From an uncultured Bacilli bacterium (GTDB lineage Bacteria > Bacillota_I > Bacilli_A > Mycoplasmatales > Mycoplasmoidaceae), in NCBI GenBank assembly GCA_904501665.1, contig CAJGBT010000002.1, positions 1 through 55,785 on the forward strand: a stretch of DNA of 55,785 bases, written 5' to 3'. Positions within the stretch are counted from its first letter, which is position 1. The number at the start of each line of letters is the position of its first letter. The position numbers and the translations under genes were made by a program. The notes beneath the pieces were generated by a model, which made no database searches, was not told where the DNA came from, and saw only the letters and a list, made by a program, of their open reading frames with translations. Positions 33,792 through 44,548 of this stretch are shown piece by piece.

Positions 33792-35355
33792 ATCAATTAG
33801 CGTAATTAAAGCCAGATTCAATAATTATATATGCTAAAGAAATTATAGCGATAATAATACATGTTCAATTAACCCTTTTAATATAGTTAAATTCTCTTGT
33901 TTTAACTTCATTAATGGTATCAGAAATAGGGATTGATAAGTCATTTACTACTTTTTTGTGATGTCTAATTTTTTGCATCATACCTAAAGATCCATTCATT
34001 AACACAAAGCAAATCATTCCAAATGATAAGCCATGAGCAATTGAATTAGTTAATGTCATCATGATAATAGTAATAAATAGCATAGGTATATCAGCAAAAA
34101 TTTCTCATTCAAAATTTCTTATTTGAGTAAGTAAAATTGCTCCTACTACTACTAATGCTACAGATGATATTGGTTGCAAGTTGTTAATTGGCATGAATAC
34201 TTTCATAATCGGCCAAATAGCAATTGATAGTCCAAAACATAGTGCAGTAACAACTGAAGCTAAACCAGTTTTGGCACCTGCAGCTACACCTGTTGTTGAT
34301 TCAACAAATGATGTTACTGTTGTAGCACCAATACCTGCACCAACAATTGTTGATATTGCATCAACTTGATTAGCCTTAACCATTCAATTTTGTGTTCTCT
34401 TATCTAAATCAATCATTCGATTAATAACAATTAAACTTCCAGTAGTGTCAAAAAAATCCATATACAAAAATGAAAGAACACCAATATATGTCATTGGATT
34501 AGTTCACATATTAGGGTTAGCAAATCCTAGTCATCCTGCTTTAGCTACATCAGGAAAACTTGAAAAATCACTATAATCTCCTAATAAACCATAATTAGGT
34601 AAAGGATTGCCTTTTATATCTGTAGATACAACTGCACCAGATACACATAAAATGATTAATATTATTGCCCCAAGCAATATTGTGATAATCATTGCACCAG
34701 GAACCTTCGCAAAGTGCAAAATTAATCCTAAGATAATTAAACAAATAGCTAAAATAACTAATGGATTAGTGAAGTCTCCTAACTTTGAGATTGGAACATT
34801 TTCACTACCAGCAATAATTCCAGCATTTTGCAATCCTAAAAAAGCTATAAATAAACCTATACCAGCACCAATAGCAATTTTAAAATTAGTTGGGATTGCT
34901 TTAGTAATTTTATTTCTTAAAGGAGTAACAGCAATTATTAAATAAAAAATTCCTGAAAGAATGGTAATGCTCAATGCAGATTCAAAACCAACTGATTGAG
35001 CAACAGTAAATGCAAAAAAAGCATTTAAACCCATCCCAGGAGCTAATGCAACTGGCACTCTTGCCCATAATCCCATAAACATTGTTGCAAGAAAAGAAGA
35101 AATAGCTGTTGTAAGAAATAATCCAGCTTGATATTGACTTGCAAATCCAACAGATAAATCTGTTGGATTAATTGGAGAACTCCCAACAATGCTAGGGTTA
35201 ACTGATAAAATATAACACATAGCTAAAAATGTAGTAATTCCACCAATAATTTCTTTTTTTAAAATAGCACCATAAGTATCAAATTTAAAGTATTTTTTAA
35301 TTCCTTTAAAAAGAGCGAAATTAGAATAATTAAATTCCTTTTTTTTATTATTCAT
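33784..35355 (-). CDS. Purine permease (AzgA/PbuG type, NCS2 superfamily)
   Basis: 523 residues, about 12-14 helices. LWARVPVALAPGMGLNAFFAF and SFLYMDFFDTTGSLIVINRM are hallmarks of guanine/hypoxanthine permeases, together with SFVESTTGVAAGAKTGLASV. It imports purine bases for salvage. ATG at 35355 is chosen because AAGGAG precedes it (a TTG at 35379 is also in frame). Several TGAs are Trp. Its last 8 bases overlap the convergent cyclo-ligase homologue. The leader contains a three-way-junction RNA (35376-35435), a probable control site. Confidence 0.95.
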
Positions 35356-35375
35356 AAATCTCCTTATGTTTTTTG

Positions 35376-35435
35376 GCAATAGAACATATAGTCAACAACG
35401 TTGACTACTAAAAACTAACAACGTTAGTCTATTGC
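35376..35435 (-). promoter_or_regulatory. Three-way-junction leader RNA of the purine permease
   Basis: An outer stem GCAATAGA (35376-35383, plus strand) pairs perfectly with TCTATTGC (35428-35435). It encloses two perfect hairpins: 35389-35396 with 35400-35407 (8 bp, 3-base loop) and 35415-35419 with 35423-35427 (5 bp, 3-base loop). Both hairpins share the tip AACAACGTT. A plausible minus-strand promoter (TTTACA 35472-35467, TTATCA 35450-35445, 16-base spacer) would start the transcript right at the outer stem. The outer stem ends 20 bases before the start codon. It does not show the conserved junction and loops of purine riboswitches. Confidence 0.6.
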
Positions 35436-35480
35436 ACATCTTTGTGATAACACATAAAATTAATAATGTAAAGTTAAAAA

Positions 35481-38345
35481 TTAAGCTTTAATTATATTTG
35501 TGTTTTTTCTAGTGGTCATTCAATCATGAAAGTATTGTGATGCTTGTGCAAAAAATAACATTGATGAAGCAAAAACAAAACAAATAGCTATAAGGTTTCA
35601 TTTTAAATTACCTAACTCTAAGTGTTTATAAACTTCTGGCATACTACTAGTACCAGTGTGAATGTCTAAAAATAAAGTATTTAAACCAGGTGTATAAAAA
35701 ATTAGAAATATTAAACCAATTCCTAAAAAGAAAGATCCAATTAAATAAGGATTATTAAACATTTCTTTGCTAAATAAAATCCCTTTTTCACTCTTACAAC
35801 TAAATGAATAAAAAATCCTACACATACCTAATGTCAAGAAAGCAGCATTAGAACCACACTCAAATCTAATGTTTTGAATATATTCTTCAGTGTCAATTTT
35901 ACCTATTATATTTGAAGTATCAATTGTGTTTGGATCTAAAAGATAGAAAATACTAAAAAAAGCAATCAGAACAATTACAGTCATAATAAGCGAATCTTTT
36001 AGTAAATTTATAATAAATTTCTTATTAATAAAAAATTCATTAGCTAATCGTGGTTTTTCATAAATAACATTATTTTTATACTTTTCTAATCCTAAAGAAA
36101 GTGCAGGAAAAGAATCTGTCAAAAGATTTAAGAAAAGTAACTGCATTGCACTAAAAGGAGAAGCAATAATTCTTATACCTAATGAAAATAGTGTGATAAC
36201 AATGGCAACAAAAACAGTTGCTAAATTTCCAGTCAATAAATATCTAATAGAATTTTTAATATTATTATAAATGCTACGACCAAATTTGATAGCAGAAACA
36301 ATGGTTGAAAAATTATCATCTGTTAGTATTATGGAAGCTGCTTCTTTTGAAACTTCACTTCCAGTAATTCCCATAGCTACACCAATATCAGCTTGTTTTA
36401 ATGCTGGTGCATCATTAACTCCATCACCTGTCATAGATACAATTTTATTATTAGCTTGTAATGCACGAACAATTTTGATTTTATCTTCAGGTGAAACCCT
36501 TGCATAAACAGAATAACGGGTAACATTTTTTGTTAATGATTCAACAGAAGTTTTAGCAAGTTCAACTCCATTCATTGATCAATCATTATCTAAAAAAATA
36601 CCAATCTGTTTAGCAATGGCAGTTGCTGTAGATTGATGATCACCTGTTATCATAACTACTTTGATTCCGGCGATATGACATTCCTTAATTGCTTCAATAA
36701 CTTCTGGTCTTGGTGGATCTATCATTGTAATAAGACCAATAAAAGTAAAATCATCTTCATCACTAAAAGCGATTTCTTTTTTATTTATATTTTTTATTGC
36801 AAAGCATAAAACTCTCTGTCCTTTTTGAGAAAATGCAAGATTAGCTTCATTAATTTTTGCTATATCTTGTTTTGTAATCTTACGAACTTGGTTATTTTCT
36901 AGAATAGTGTTACATTTTATTAAAATTTTATCAAGGGCACCTTTTGTAATCATTAAATTTTTATTATTCCATTTAATTAATGTTGACATCATCATTCTTT
37001 CACTATCAAAAGATAATTCACAGATTCTTGGATTTTCCTTTGATAATTTATTACTATCAAAATTTAATCTATTATAATATTCCACTAAACAAATTTCTGT
37101 AGGATCTCCAATTACATTACCATCTTTAACTTTTGCATCTGAACATAAAACACTATATTTTATTAAATTAAGTTGTATGTTATCCTTGATATTAATTTCA
37201 TTATCTAAATACGATTTGCCATTAACAAAAAAACCTTTAACTGTCATCTTATTTTGGGTAATAGTTCCTGTTTTATCAGAACAAATAACTGAAACTGATC
37301 CTAAACCTTCAACTGCTTTTAAATTTTTTACAATTGCATTTTGTTTTGCCATTTTTTTAGTAGATAATGATAAAACAATGGTTACAATTGAACTTAATGC
37401 TTCTGGTATTACTGCAACAGCTAAAGCAATTGAAAAATTAATAGTTGATGAAAAACACCCTAAAATTTCTTGAGGTTCTTTATTAGTAAAAGCTATTTTA
37501 GAAATATTAAGTACAAATAAAGCTAATGTAATAGCCAAAACTATTCACATTAAAAGTTTAGCAAGACGATTTAAATTTACTTGTAATGGAGTTTTAGTTT
37601 CAGTTGTTTCAATTAATAACTTATTAATTTTTCCAATTTCTGTTTCAGAACCAACAGCAGTTACTATTGCTTTTGCTCTTCCATAATTTACTAAACATCC
37701 AGAAAAAACACAATTTAACCGATCACCAATAGGAATATTATTTTCTTTAATAATTAAGTTATTTTTAATGATAGCTTCAGATTCACCAGTTAATGAAGAT
37801 TCATTTACTCTTAAATTATGGCTTTCAATTAAACGAGCATCTGCTGATATTAGGTCCCCAGCTTCTAGGATTAAAATATCGCCAACAACTAATTCTTTAG
37901 AATCAATTAAAAAAGCACTATTATTTCTAATTACTTTAGTTTTAGGTGACGAGAGCTTTTTTAAACTATCTAATGATTTTTGAGATTTAATAACTTGAAT
38001 AGTTCCAAGAATTGCATTAATTATTGTAACTACTATAATTAAAATAAAATCTTCTCATCCATCAATCATAGTTAATTGTTTTCCTCAAGACTTTCCATCA
38101 GCTGGAAAAATCGAAATAATTAGTGAGATAATAGCAGAAATTAATAATACTATCATCAAGATATCTTTATATTGTTCAAAAAAAATTTGAATTCAGTTTT
38201 TCCTTTTAGCAGTTACTAATTTATTGTCTCCAAATTTACTACGATTATCAGCAACTTGTTTATCATTTAATCCTATGTCTAAATTAGAAGAAAACTCTTT
38301 TGCAATCTCATTGACATCTTGATTATAAAAGTTAGTAATAGTCAT
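35481..38345 (-). CDS. P-type cation ATPase (Ca2+-type, PacL/PMR1-like)
   Basis: 954 residues. Phosphorylation site SDKTGTIT near residue 357, preceded by the membrane motif IPEALSSIVTIVLSLS (Ca2+ pump type), actuator motif VNESSLTGES, nucleotide-binding KGALDKI and hinge MTGDGVNDAPALKQADIGVAMG. About ten helices, four of them after the ATPase core. It most likely pumps Ca2+ or a related divalent cation out of the cell; Mn2+ cannot be excluded. TGA Trps are frequent. Its ATG shares one base with the stop of the zinc-ribbon gene (TAATG), so the two are translationally coupled. Confidence 0.93.
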
Positions 38346-38785
38346 TATGATAAAATTACCTCAAAATTTGCATAAATATTTTTAGTAGGTTTCTCTCTAA
38401 TAGAAACATTGTATTTTGATCAATCCACACTTTCATAAATTTTTTTTCACTTTCTTTGGATTGTTTCAGCATTAGACTGCACACATTTTACTGTTTCTTC
38501 TAATGTAAAATCACTAATCATACAAGTCAACATTTTGTATCATTTATCATTAGTAAATCTAATTTTTTGAAATAAAGAATTTGTTCTAGGTGAAAACGAG
38601 CAATTGCAATCTTTGCATTTAAAAAGAAAGTTTTCTTCATCAATTAATATTATATTTTTACCACTACACTTACTACAACACTTAGCAGAATGACACTCAT
38701 CATAAATATCTTTAAAAATAATTTGCACTATATTTTCAATGCTAATTGTTTCTTTTAATTGTTGATTAAAATTTTTATTATTCAT
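38345..38785 (-). CDS. Zinc-ribbon / helix-turn-helix protein
   Basis: 146 residues. CCSKCSGKN and, 20 residues later, CKDCNCSFSPRTNSL form a treble-Cys zinc ribbon like the InsA/IS1595 transposase-linked ribbon. After a TGA Trp comes TLEETVKCVQSNAETIQRKW, a likely helix-turn-helix. No catalytic transposase domain follows, so it looks like a small DNA-binding regulator derived from, or shared with, transposases. It overlaps the P-type ATPase start by one base and diverges from trxA, so either could be its target. Function is inferred. Confidence 0.72.
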
Positions 38786-38838
38786 ATTTACTTATGGATT
38801 TAATTATATAGTTTTTCCAAATTTATATCATAAAATTA

Positions 38839-38844
38839 TATAAT
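38839..38844 (+). promoter_or_regulatory. -10 element TATAAT for trxA
   Basis: TATAAT lies 31 bases before the trxA start codon. AAGGAG follows in the leader. It is the likely promoter for the trxA-dnaJ-like-whiA run of genes, since the gaps between those genes are 19 bases or less. Confidence 0.5.
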
Positions 38845-38875
38845 AATTTATAGAAAATATACAAGGAGAATTTAT

Positions 38876-39184
38876 ATGAATATAAAAAATACAAAAGAGT
38901 TTAATGATCTAATTGATAATAACGAATATGTTGTTGTTGATTTTTTTGCTGAATGATGTGGACCATGCAAAATGTTAACTCCAATTTTTGAGGAATTAGC
39001 ACAAGAAATTAAAATTGCAAAATTATATAAAGTAAATGTAGATGACAATGAGGAACTATCTATAAAATACAATGTTGAAAGTGTTCCAACAATTCTTTTT
39101 ATTAAAAAGGGGAATGTGGTTGATAAGCATATGGGATTCATTGCAAAGGATGCATTGATTGAAAAAATAAAAAATAATGCTTAA
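38876..39184 (+). CDS. trxA: Thioredoxin
   Basis: 102 residues. Redox carrier with the active site WCGPCK at about residues 28-33 (Trp from TGA) and the cis-Pro motif SVPTILFIKKG near residue 72. Length and fold are standard. AAGGAG stands before the ATG. It reduces disulphides in cytoplasmic enzymes such as ribonucleotide reductase. The flavoprotein at 13 kb lacks the CxxC of a thioredoxin reductase and is therefore not an obvious partner. Confidence 0.97.
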
Positions 39185-39203
39185 TTAAAAATTAAAACTA
39201 TAT

Positions 39204-40241
39204 ATGGAAAATTTAAAAAAAGAACTTAGTTATTTTGATGTTCTTGGTGTTGATGAGGATGCAGATTTAGAAACTTTAAAATCAGCCTATAAAAAATTAG
39301 TTAAGCAATATCATCCAGATAAGTATCAAGATCAAGCTAAAAAAAAAGAAGCTGAAAAACAATTTAAAATTATAAAAAAAGCCTATGATGCTCTTATGGA
39401 AGAATTTGAGTATAAAGACTATAAAGAATCATTAGATAAAGTTGTTGCTAATGAAGACTTTATTAGTTTTTTTACAAGTCATAATATCAATAAAACTGAA
39501 ACCTGAGCAGAAGCAGATAAAAATAATGATGCCTATGATGAAGCATATAAATTTATCGAAAGTCAAATAAAGAAATTTAAAATAGACTGATTATATGTTT
39601 TTGAATGTATTAGAAGAGATAAAATGTTTATTCATTGGGAAGCTAGTAATATTCAATTAAAAAGGATATTGTTAAAGGAAACAATGTTTAGAAAAAAAAT
39701 TATCAATATGCCTCTATATGAATGTTTTATTAAAAATAGAAAATTATTCCTTAATCCAAATGTAAAAATAAACATCTATGTTAATCCTAAACTTCTAGGT
39801 AACAAAGTAGAACAAAAAATAAGCTATACTTGTCCAAAAATTTGTGAAAGTTGTTTTGGTAGTGGTTGTATAAAATGTAATAACGGAATAACTTACCAAC
39901 AAATGACAAAAAACTTAAAGTTTACTAATATTGAAAATAACGATTTATTTGAAATTGAAAATTCAGGTTTTCAAAGTAAATTATGTAAAGGTTCTTTATT
40001 TATTAAATTTATTTTTAATAATGAACAAAAAGAACCTTTGCAAGTGAAACAAAAGAAAATTAATAATGAAATAAAAATTAACTATTTAGACAATGAAAAA
40101 TTACTAGAACTAAAAATATTAATTGTACAAAAACTACAAATTTTTTTAAATTTTCTAAAACAATATAAAATCCATGTTTTTTATTCCTCAATTATAATTT
40201 TATTAATAATCATTATTATTCTTTTAGCTTGTTTATTGTAG
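39204..40241 (+). CDS. J-domain protein, tail-anchored, DnaJ-like
   Basis: 345 residues. N-terminal J domain (residues ~8-75) with the essential HPD in KQYHPDKYQ, so it should stimulate a DnaK ATPase. The middle carries a shortened zinc region (CESCFGSGCIKCNNG, about one of the two usual zinc clusters) and a substrate-domain-like part. The last ~21 residues (SSIIILLIIIIILLACLL) are a hydrophobic tail, which would anchor the protein in the membrane with the J domain in the cytoplasm. A Gly/Phe region is missing. It is not a canonical dnaJ. Two TGA Trps occur. Confidence 0.85.
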
Positions 40242-40248
40242 GTGTTAA

Positions 40249-41172
40249 ATGAAGAATATTACTTTTAATGAAGAAGTAAGATCAGAAATATGTAGTTTAG
40301 ATTTTGATGAAAATAGTTCTTACTATATCTTATTAGGTTTATTTATTAATGCAGTTGAATTAAAATTATGTAATCAAAAACAATCTTATGTTATTGCTAC
40401 TCAATATCCTCAATTAATTAGATTAATGAATAAATTATTAAAAAACATTAATTCTAAATTTAATTCTAATATCTATATTGATGAAAAAAATAATATTAAT
40501 AACAAAAAAATCATTAAATTAGAAATTATTGATCAAGATAATCAATTTGAAAAAATTTTTAACTTAACCAAGTTTGATATCAATATATTAGATGATGAAA
40601 ATAAACAAAAATCTTTTATTCTTGGAGCATATCTTGCAGGTGGTTCAATTAGTTTTTCTACAAAAAAATCATCATATCATTTTGAAATTAAATCACACAA
40701 GATGAATTTTTTATTAGATTTAAAAACGTTGTTAAAAAAATTTAATATAGAAACAAAAATTATTAGTTATAAAAATAAATTTATTTTGTACTTTAAAAAA
40801 GGAGAATACATTTCTGATTTATTAAAACTTTTTAATGTTGTTAATTCGTTATATAAATTTGAGGATTTTAGAATTAAAAAAGATTTTTCTAATTCCTTAC
40901 AAAGATTAAATAACTTAGAGGTATCAAATATAAATAAAACAATTCTTGCGAGTTCAAAACAACAACAATGAATTGCTAAGATTGAAAAAACTAAGTATTT
41001 TAATCAATTAACAAAAAATGAAAAAATATTTTGTAAAATCCGTTTAGAACATTCTGAATATAGTTTAAGTACTATTAGTAAGATTATGAAAAATGAATAT
41101 AATATTAATATTTCTAGAAGTGCAATTAACCACTATATTAAGAAAATCAAAAATATTTATAATAAAATATAA
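40249..41172 (+). CDS. whiA: WhiA-family DNA-binding regulator
   Basis: 307 residues. N-terminal LAGLIDADG-like domain (LLGLFINAVELKL, FILGAYLAGGSIS) and a C-terminal helix-turn-helix (SLSTISKIMKNEYNINISRSAINHY). It has the conserved linker RLNNLEVSNINKTILASSKQQQW, shortened in this quotation's core to NINKTILASS. In Firmicutes WhiA affects cell division and, in mycoplasma, operon control. AGGTG precedes the ATG. It is 7 bases after the J-domain gene, in the same run as trxA. Confidence 0.93.
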
Positions 41173-41192
41173 AAAATACAAACATAATAATT

Positions 41193-43229
41193 ATGGTTAA
41201 AAATAAAAGAAATTTAAAATTAAAAAAAATAGGAAAATGAATGGGTGCTTGTTTGCTTTTGTTATTAGTGCCGTTTGCTAGTGTTGTTACAATTGTTCTT
41301 TCTTGTACCTATAATAAAACAGAAAATAATATTGCGCTGTTACCACCCCAATCTAACAATGAAGAAACTATTAACCTTGCTAATACCTTATCACTAGAAT
41401 CTTCAATAGGATTTAAGTCTTCTAATGAATTATTTAATTCTTTAAATGGTTATAAAAATATGAAAAATAAAATAATTGATGAAGTACAAAAAAGCAATTT
41501 TGATTTTACTTCTTCTACTAATTGAGAAGAGAATGCTAATAAATTCTTTGATATAGTAAAAGATTATGGAATTGTAGGTAATATTGGTGATAGTCCTGAA
41601 CAACGTTTGGAACTTTCTCCAAGAATTGATGAAAAAAATCTTCAAAAATATACAACTAAAAGAATGTTAGATAAATTCTCAAGTTCAGATTCTTTGCTAG
41701 CAAAAGATTGAACAGATAAGATTAATTTAGAAAAATTTAATGACATAATTAAAAATAATCCATTTGGTTTTTTACCATCGAATTTTTCTGAATTTTTATA
41801 TCTTATTAAACTAGATGATTTAGCTTCATTATTTAAAATACCAGGATCAATCAAACAAATATTTGCTAATTTTGATGACGATAAGGGAGAAATTGAAATA
41901 CTAATAATTAATAATAATTTAGAAAAATTTATTTTTAATTTAGATGTAGATAAGTTAACTAATTTAAAAAAAAATAATGATTTTTATCAATACATTTATG
42001 ATCGAAGTTTTAGAATTAGTTTTCCTGTCTATGTTTATAAAGATGAAGCTTCCCCATTTAGTTCAACAAGAGATTATCGATTTAAAAAAACTACACAAAT
42101 TGGTAGTGCATGAATTGTAGATCGTATTGTAAATAAAGATAGATATGAATTTTTAATTGCTACTAATGTCCATGTTCTAAGTTTATCTATGACATATAAT
42201 AAATATTTTTTTCAAAGTCCTAATTCAGTCAGTGAACCTTTTGAAAAATATTGGAATGCTGGTTTTTGAAGCAACGAATATAAAGATAAAATTATTGATA
42301 ATAATATTAATGGATCTAAATATCAAGAATTAAAAAAGGTTGATAGAGACAAACCAATTCCAGTTAAAATAGGGAAGACAAATAATGAATTAGTAGATGA
42401 TGCTAACAAAAATCAAAGAACAGAAGACTTAGTTGATAGTCTATCTAGTGAAAATTATATTGATAGTATTTTGTATACTCCATTTTTTGATTCAAAAGCA
42501 GTTCGAACATTACAAAGAGATGATGGTTTAATTTTTGATGATAAATTATTAGGTCTTATTAAAAATTCAGGTATGGATTTTGCCCTTTCAAAGATATCCT
42601 TAACAAATGAACAAATTAAAAATTTTTTTCCAACTCTTTATAAAGTGTTAGATACTGATAAAGAAAAAGATTGATATATTGGTTTAAATAGCAATCTTAT
42701 TTCACCCTCACAAACAATTTTTTCCAGTGGATATAATAATTTATTTGATTGGACAAATGCTAAATTTGATAGTGGTAGAATCTACGTAAAGAATCGACAA
42801 ATTGATCAATACAATAACTATGATATTCTTAGATATTGAACTAGATATGATGAAAAGATTAATGATGAAAGAAATAAAAAACAAGCTTATTATTATAAGA
42901 AAAAAATGAGAGAGGATTTAGAACATGGAATGGATTTATGATTTGCTAATAATCAAGCAAGCTTTTATTTAGGTAAACCTAATAATTTATTAAAGCCTGG
43001 TTGTAGTGGTTCATTAGCTATTAATTCTCGGTTTGAACCAGTTGGAGTATTAAATTCTGTCGTATTTGATGGTGACAACATTGATGATGCTACTAATTTT
43101 GCAAATGCTATTGTTTTATTTAATTCAATAACTAAAAATGCTGATACTTCTTGAAAAGGAAATGTTGCAACAGATGTTAAATCATTTCTAGAATTAAATA
43201 AAATTAAAACTTTTTCTATCAATAATTAA
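41193..43229 (+). CDS. DUF31-type putative serine protease lipoprotein
   Basis: 678 residues including many TGA Trps. Signal peptide ending in a lipobox-like IVLSC, Cys at about residue 38, so probably a surface lipoprotein. The DUF31/trypsin-like core is recognisable: IGSAWIVDR, then IATNVHVLS with the putative catalytic His, and KPGCSGSLAIN with the nucleophile-like Ser. These motifs are those of the mycoplasma immunoglobulin protease family (MIP). Whether it cleaves antibodies cannot be told. No adjacent MIB-type binding protein is recognised. A weak purine stretch precedes the ATG. Confidence 0.82.
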
Positions 43230-43272
43230 ATTAATTTCAAAATTTAATTAGCAATAGATATATAATTAATCT

Positions 43273-44544
43273 ATGTTTGACATTAATTTAATAAGAAATC
43301 AGTTAGATAAAACTAAAATAAAATTAAAAAATAAAAATTATGATGTAAGTCTTTTAGAACAAATTGTTGCAAATGATAAAACATTACGATTGCTAATGAC
43401 TAAGCAACAACAATTTAATAATCAAAAAAATATCTTGTCTAATGAAATTTCAAATCTAATAAAACAAGATAAAAATAATCATAAAATTGAAGAATATAAA
43501 AATGAAGTTATTAAAATTAAAAATGAGTTAGAAAAAATAGATAATAAAATTTTAACATTAGCAAATGATCTTAAAAAAGATTTATATTTATTACCAAATG
43601 TTTGTGATGATGATGTACCAGTTGGTGAAAATGAAAATTTTAACAAGGAAGTGAAAAAGTATGGTGAACCAACAAAATTTAAATTTACTCCATTACCGCA
43701 TTGAGAAATAGCAAAGAATAAGCAATTATATCTAACTGAAGAATCTACTAAATTAACAGGTATTCGTTTTGTAACATATTATAAAAATGGTGCTCGTTTA
43801 TACCGAGCATTGCAACAATTTACTTTAAACGAAAATGTTAATGCTGGTTTTAATGAAGTGTTTCCACAAGTAATTATTAATAGTGATTCATTGTATGGTT
43901 CAGGACAATTACCAAAATTTGAAGAAGATTTATTTATGATTAATAATTCTAATTATTATTTATCACCAACAGCTGAAGTTCAACTAGTAAATATCTATCG
44001 AAATAAAATTATTGAAAAAAAAGACTTACCTATTAATTTAACAGCTAATACTGCTTGTTTTCGAAGTGAAGCAGGTTCTGCTGGAAAAGACACCAAGGGA
44101 GTAATTAGATTACATCAATTTCATAAAAGTGAATTGGTATCTATTTGTCTACCAAAGCAATCAGAAGAAATTCATGAAAAAATAACTAAGCAAGCAGAAT
44201 CTATCCTTGAAAAATTAGAACTACCGTATCGAAGAATACTATTGTGTACAGGTGATACTGGATTTAGTTCAGCAAAAACATTTGATCTTGAAGTTTGATT
44301 ACCTTCATATCAAACTTATAAGGAAATATCTTCATGTTCTAATTGTCGTGATTTTCAAGCAAGAAGAGCAAAAATAAGATATAAAGATGAAAATAAAAAT
44401 GAATTAGTTCATACTCTAAATGGTTCTAGCTTAGCAATCGATCGGTTATGATGTGCTATAGTTGAAAACTATCAACAAGAAGATGGCAGTATAAAAATTC
44501 CTAAAGTTTTAATTCCTTATATGGATGGTATTAATAAAATATAA
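43273..44544 (+). CDS. serS: Seryl-tRNA synthetase
   Basis: 423 residues. N-terminal coiled-coil arm that grips tRNA(Ser), then the class II core: motif 2 TANTACFRSEAGSAGKDTKGVIRLHQF and the final motif 3 region NGSSLAIDRLWCAIVENYQ (each quoted only by key parts: FRSEAGSAG, RLHQFHKSEL, GSSLAIDR). It charges tRNA(Ser) with serine. TGA codons are Trp in three places. The stop is 4 bases from the end of convergent uvrA. Confidence 0.97.
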
Positions 44545-44548
44545 TAAA

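Noticed and set aside
35376..35435. Classical purine riboswitch
   Set aside because: The hairpin loops are 3 bases long and the conserved junction sequences are not present.
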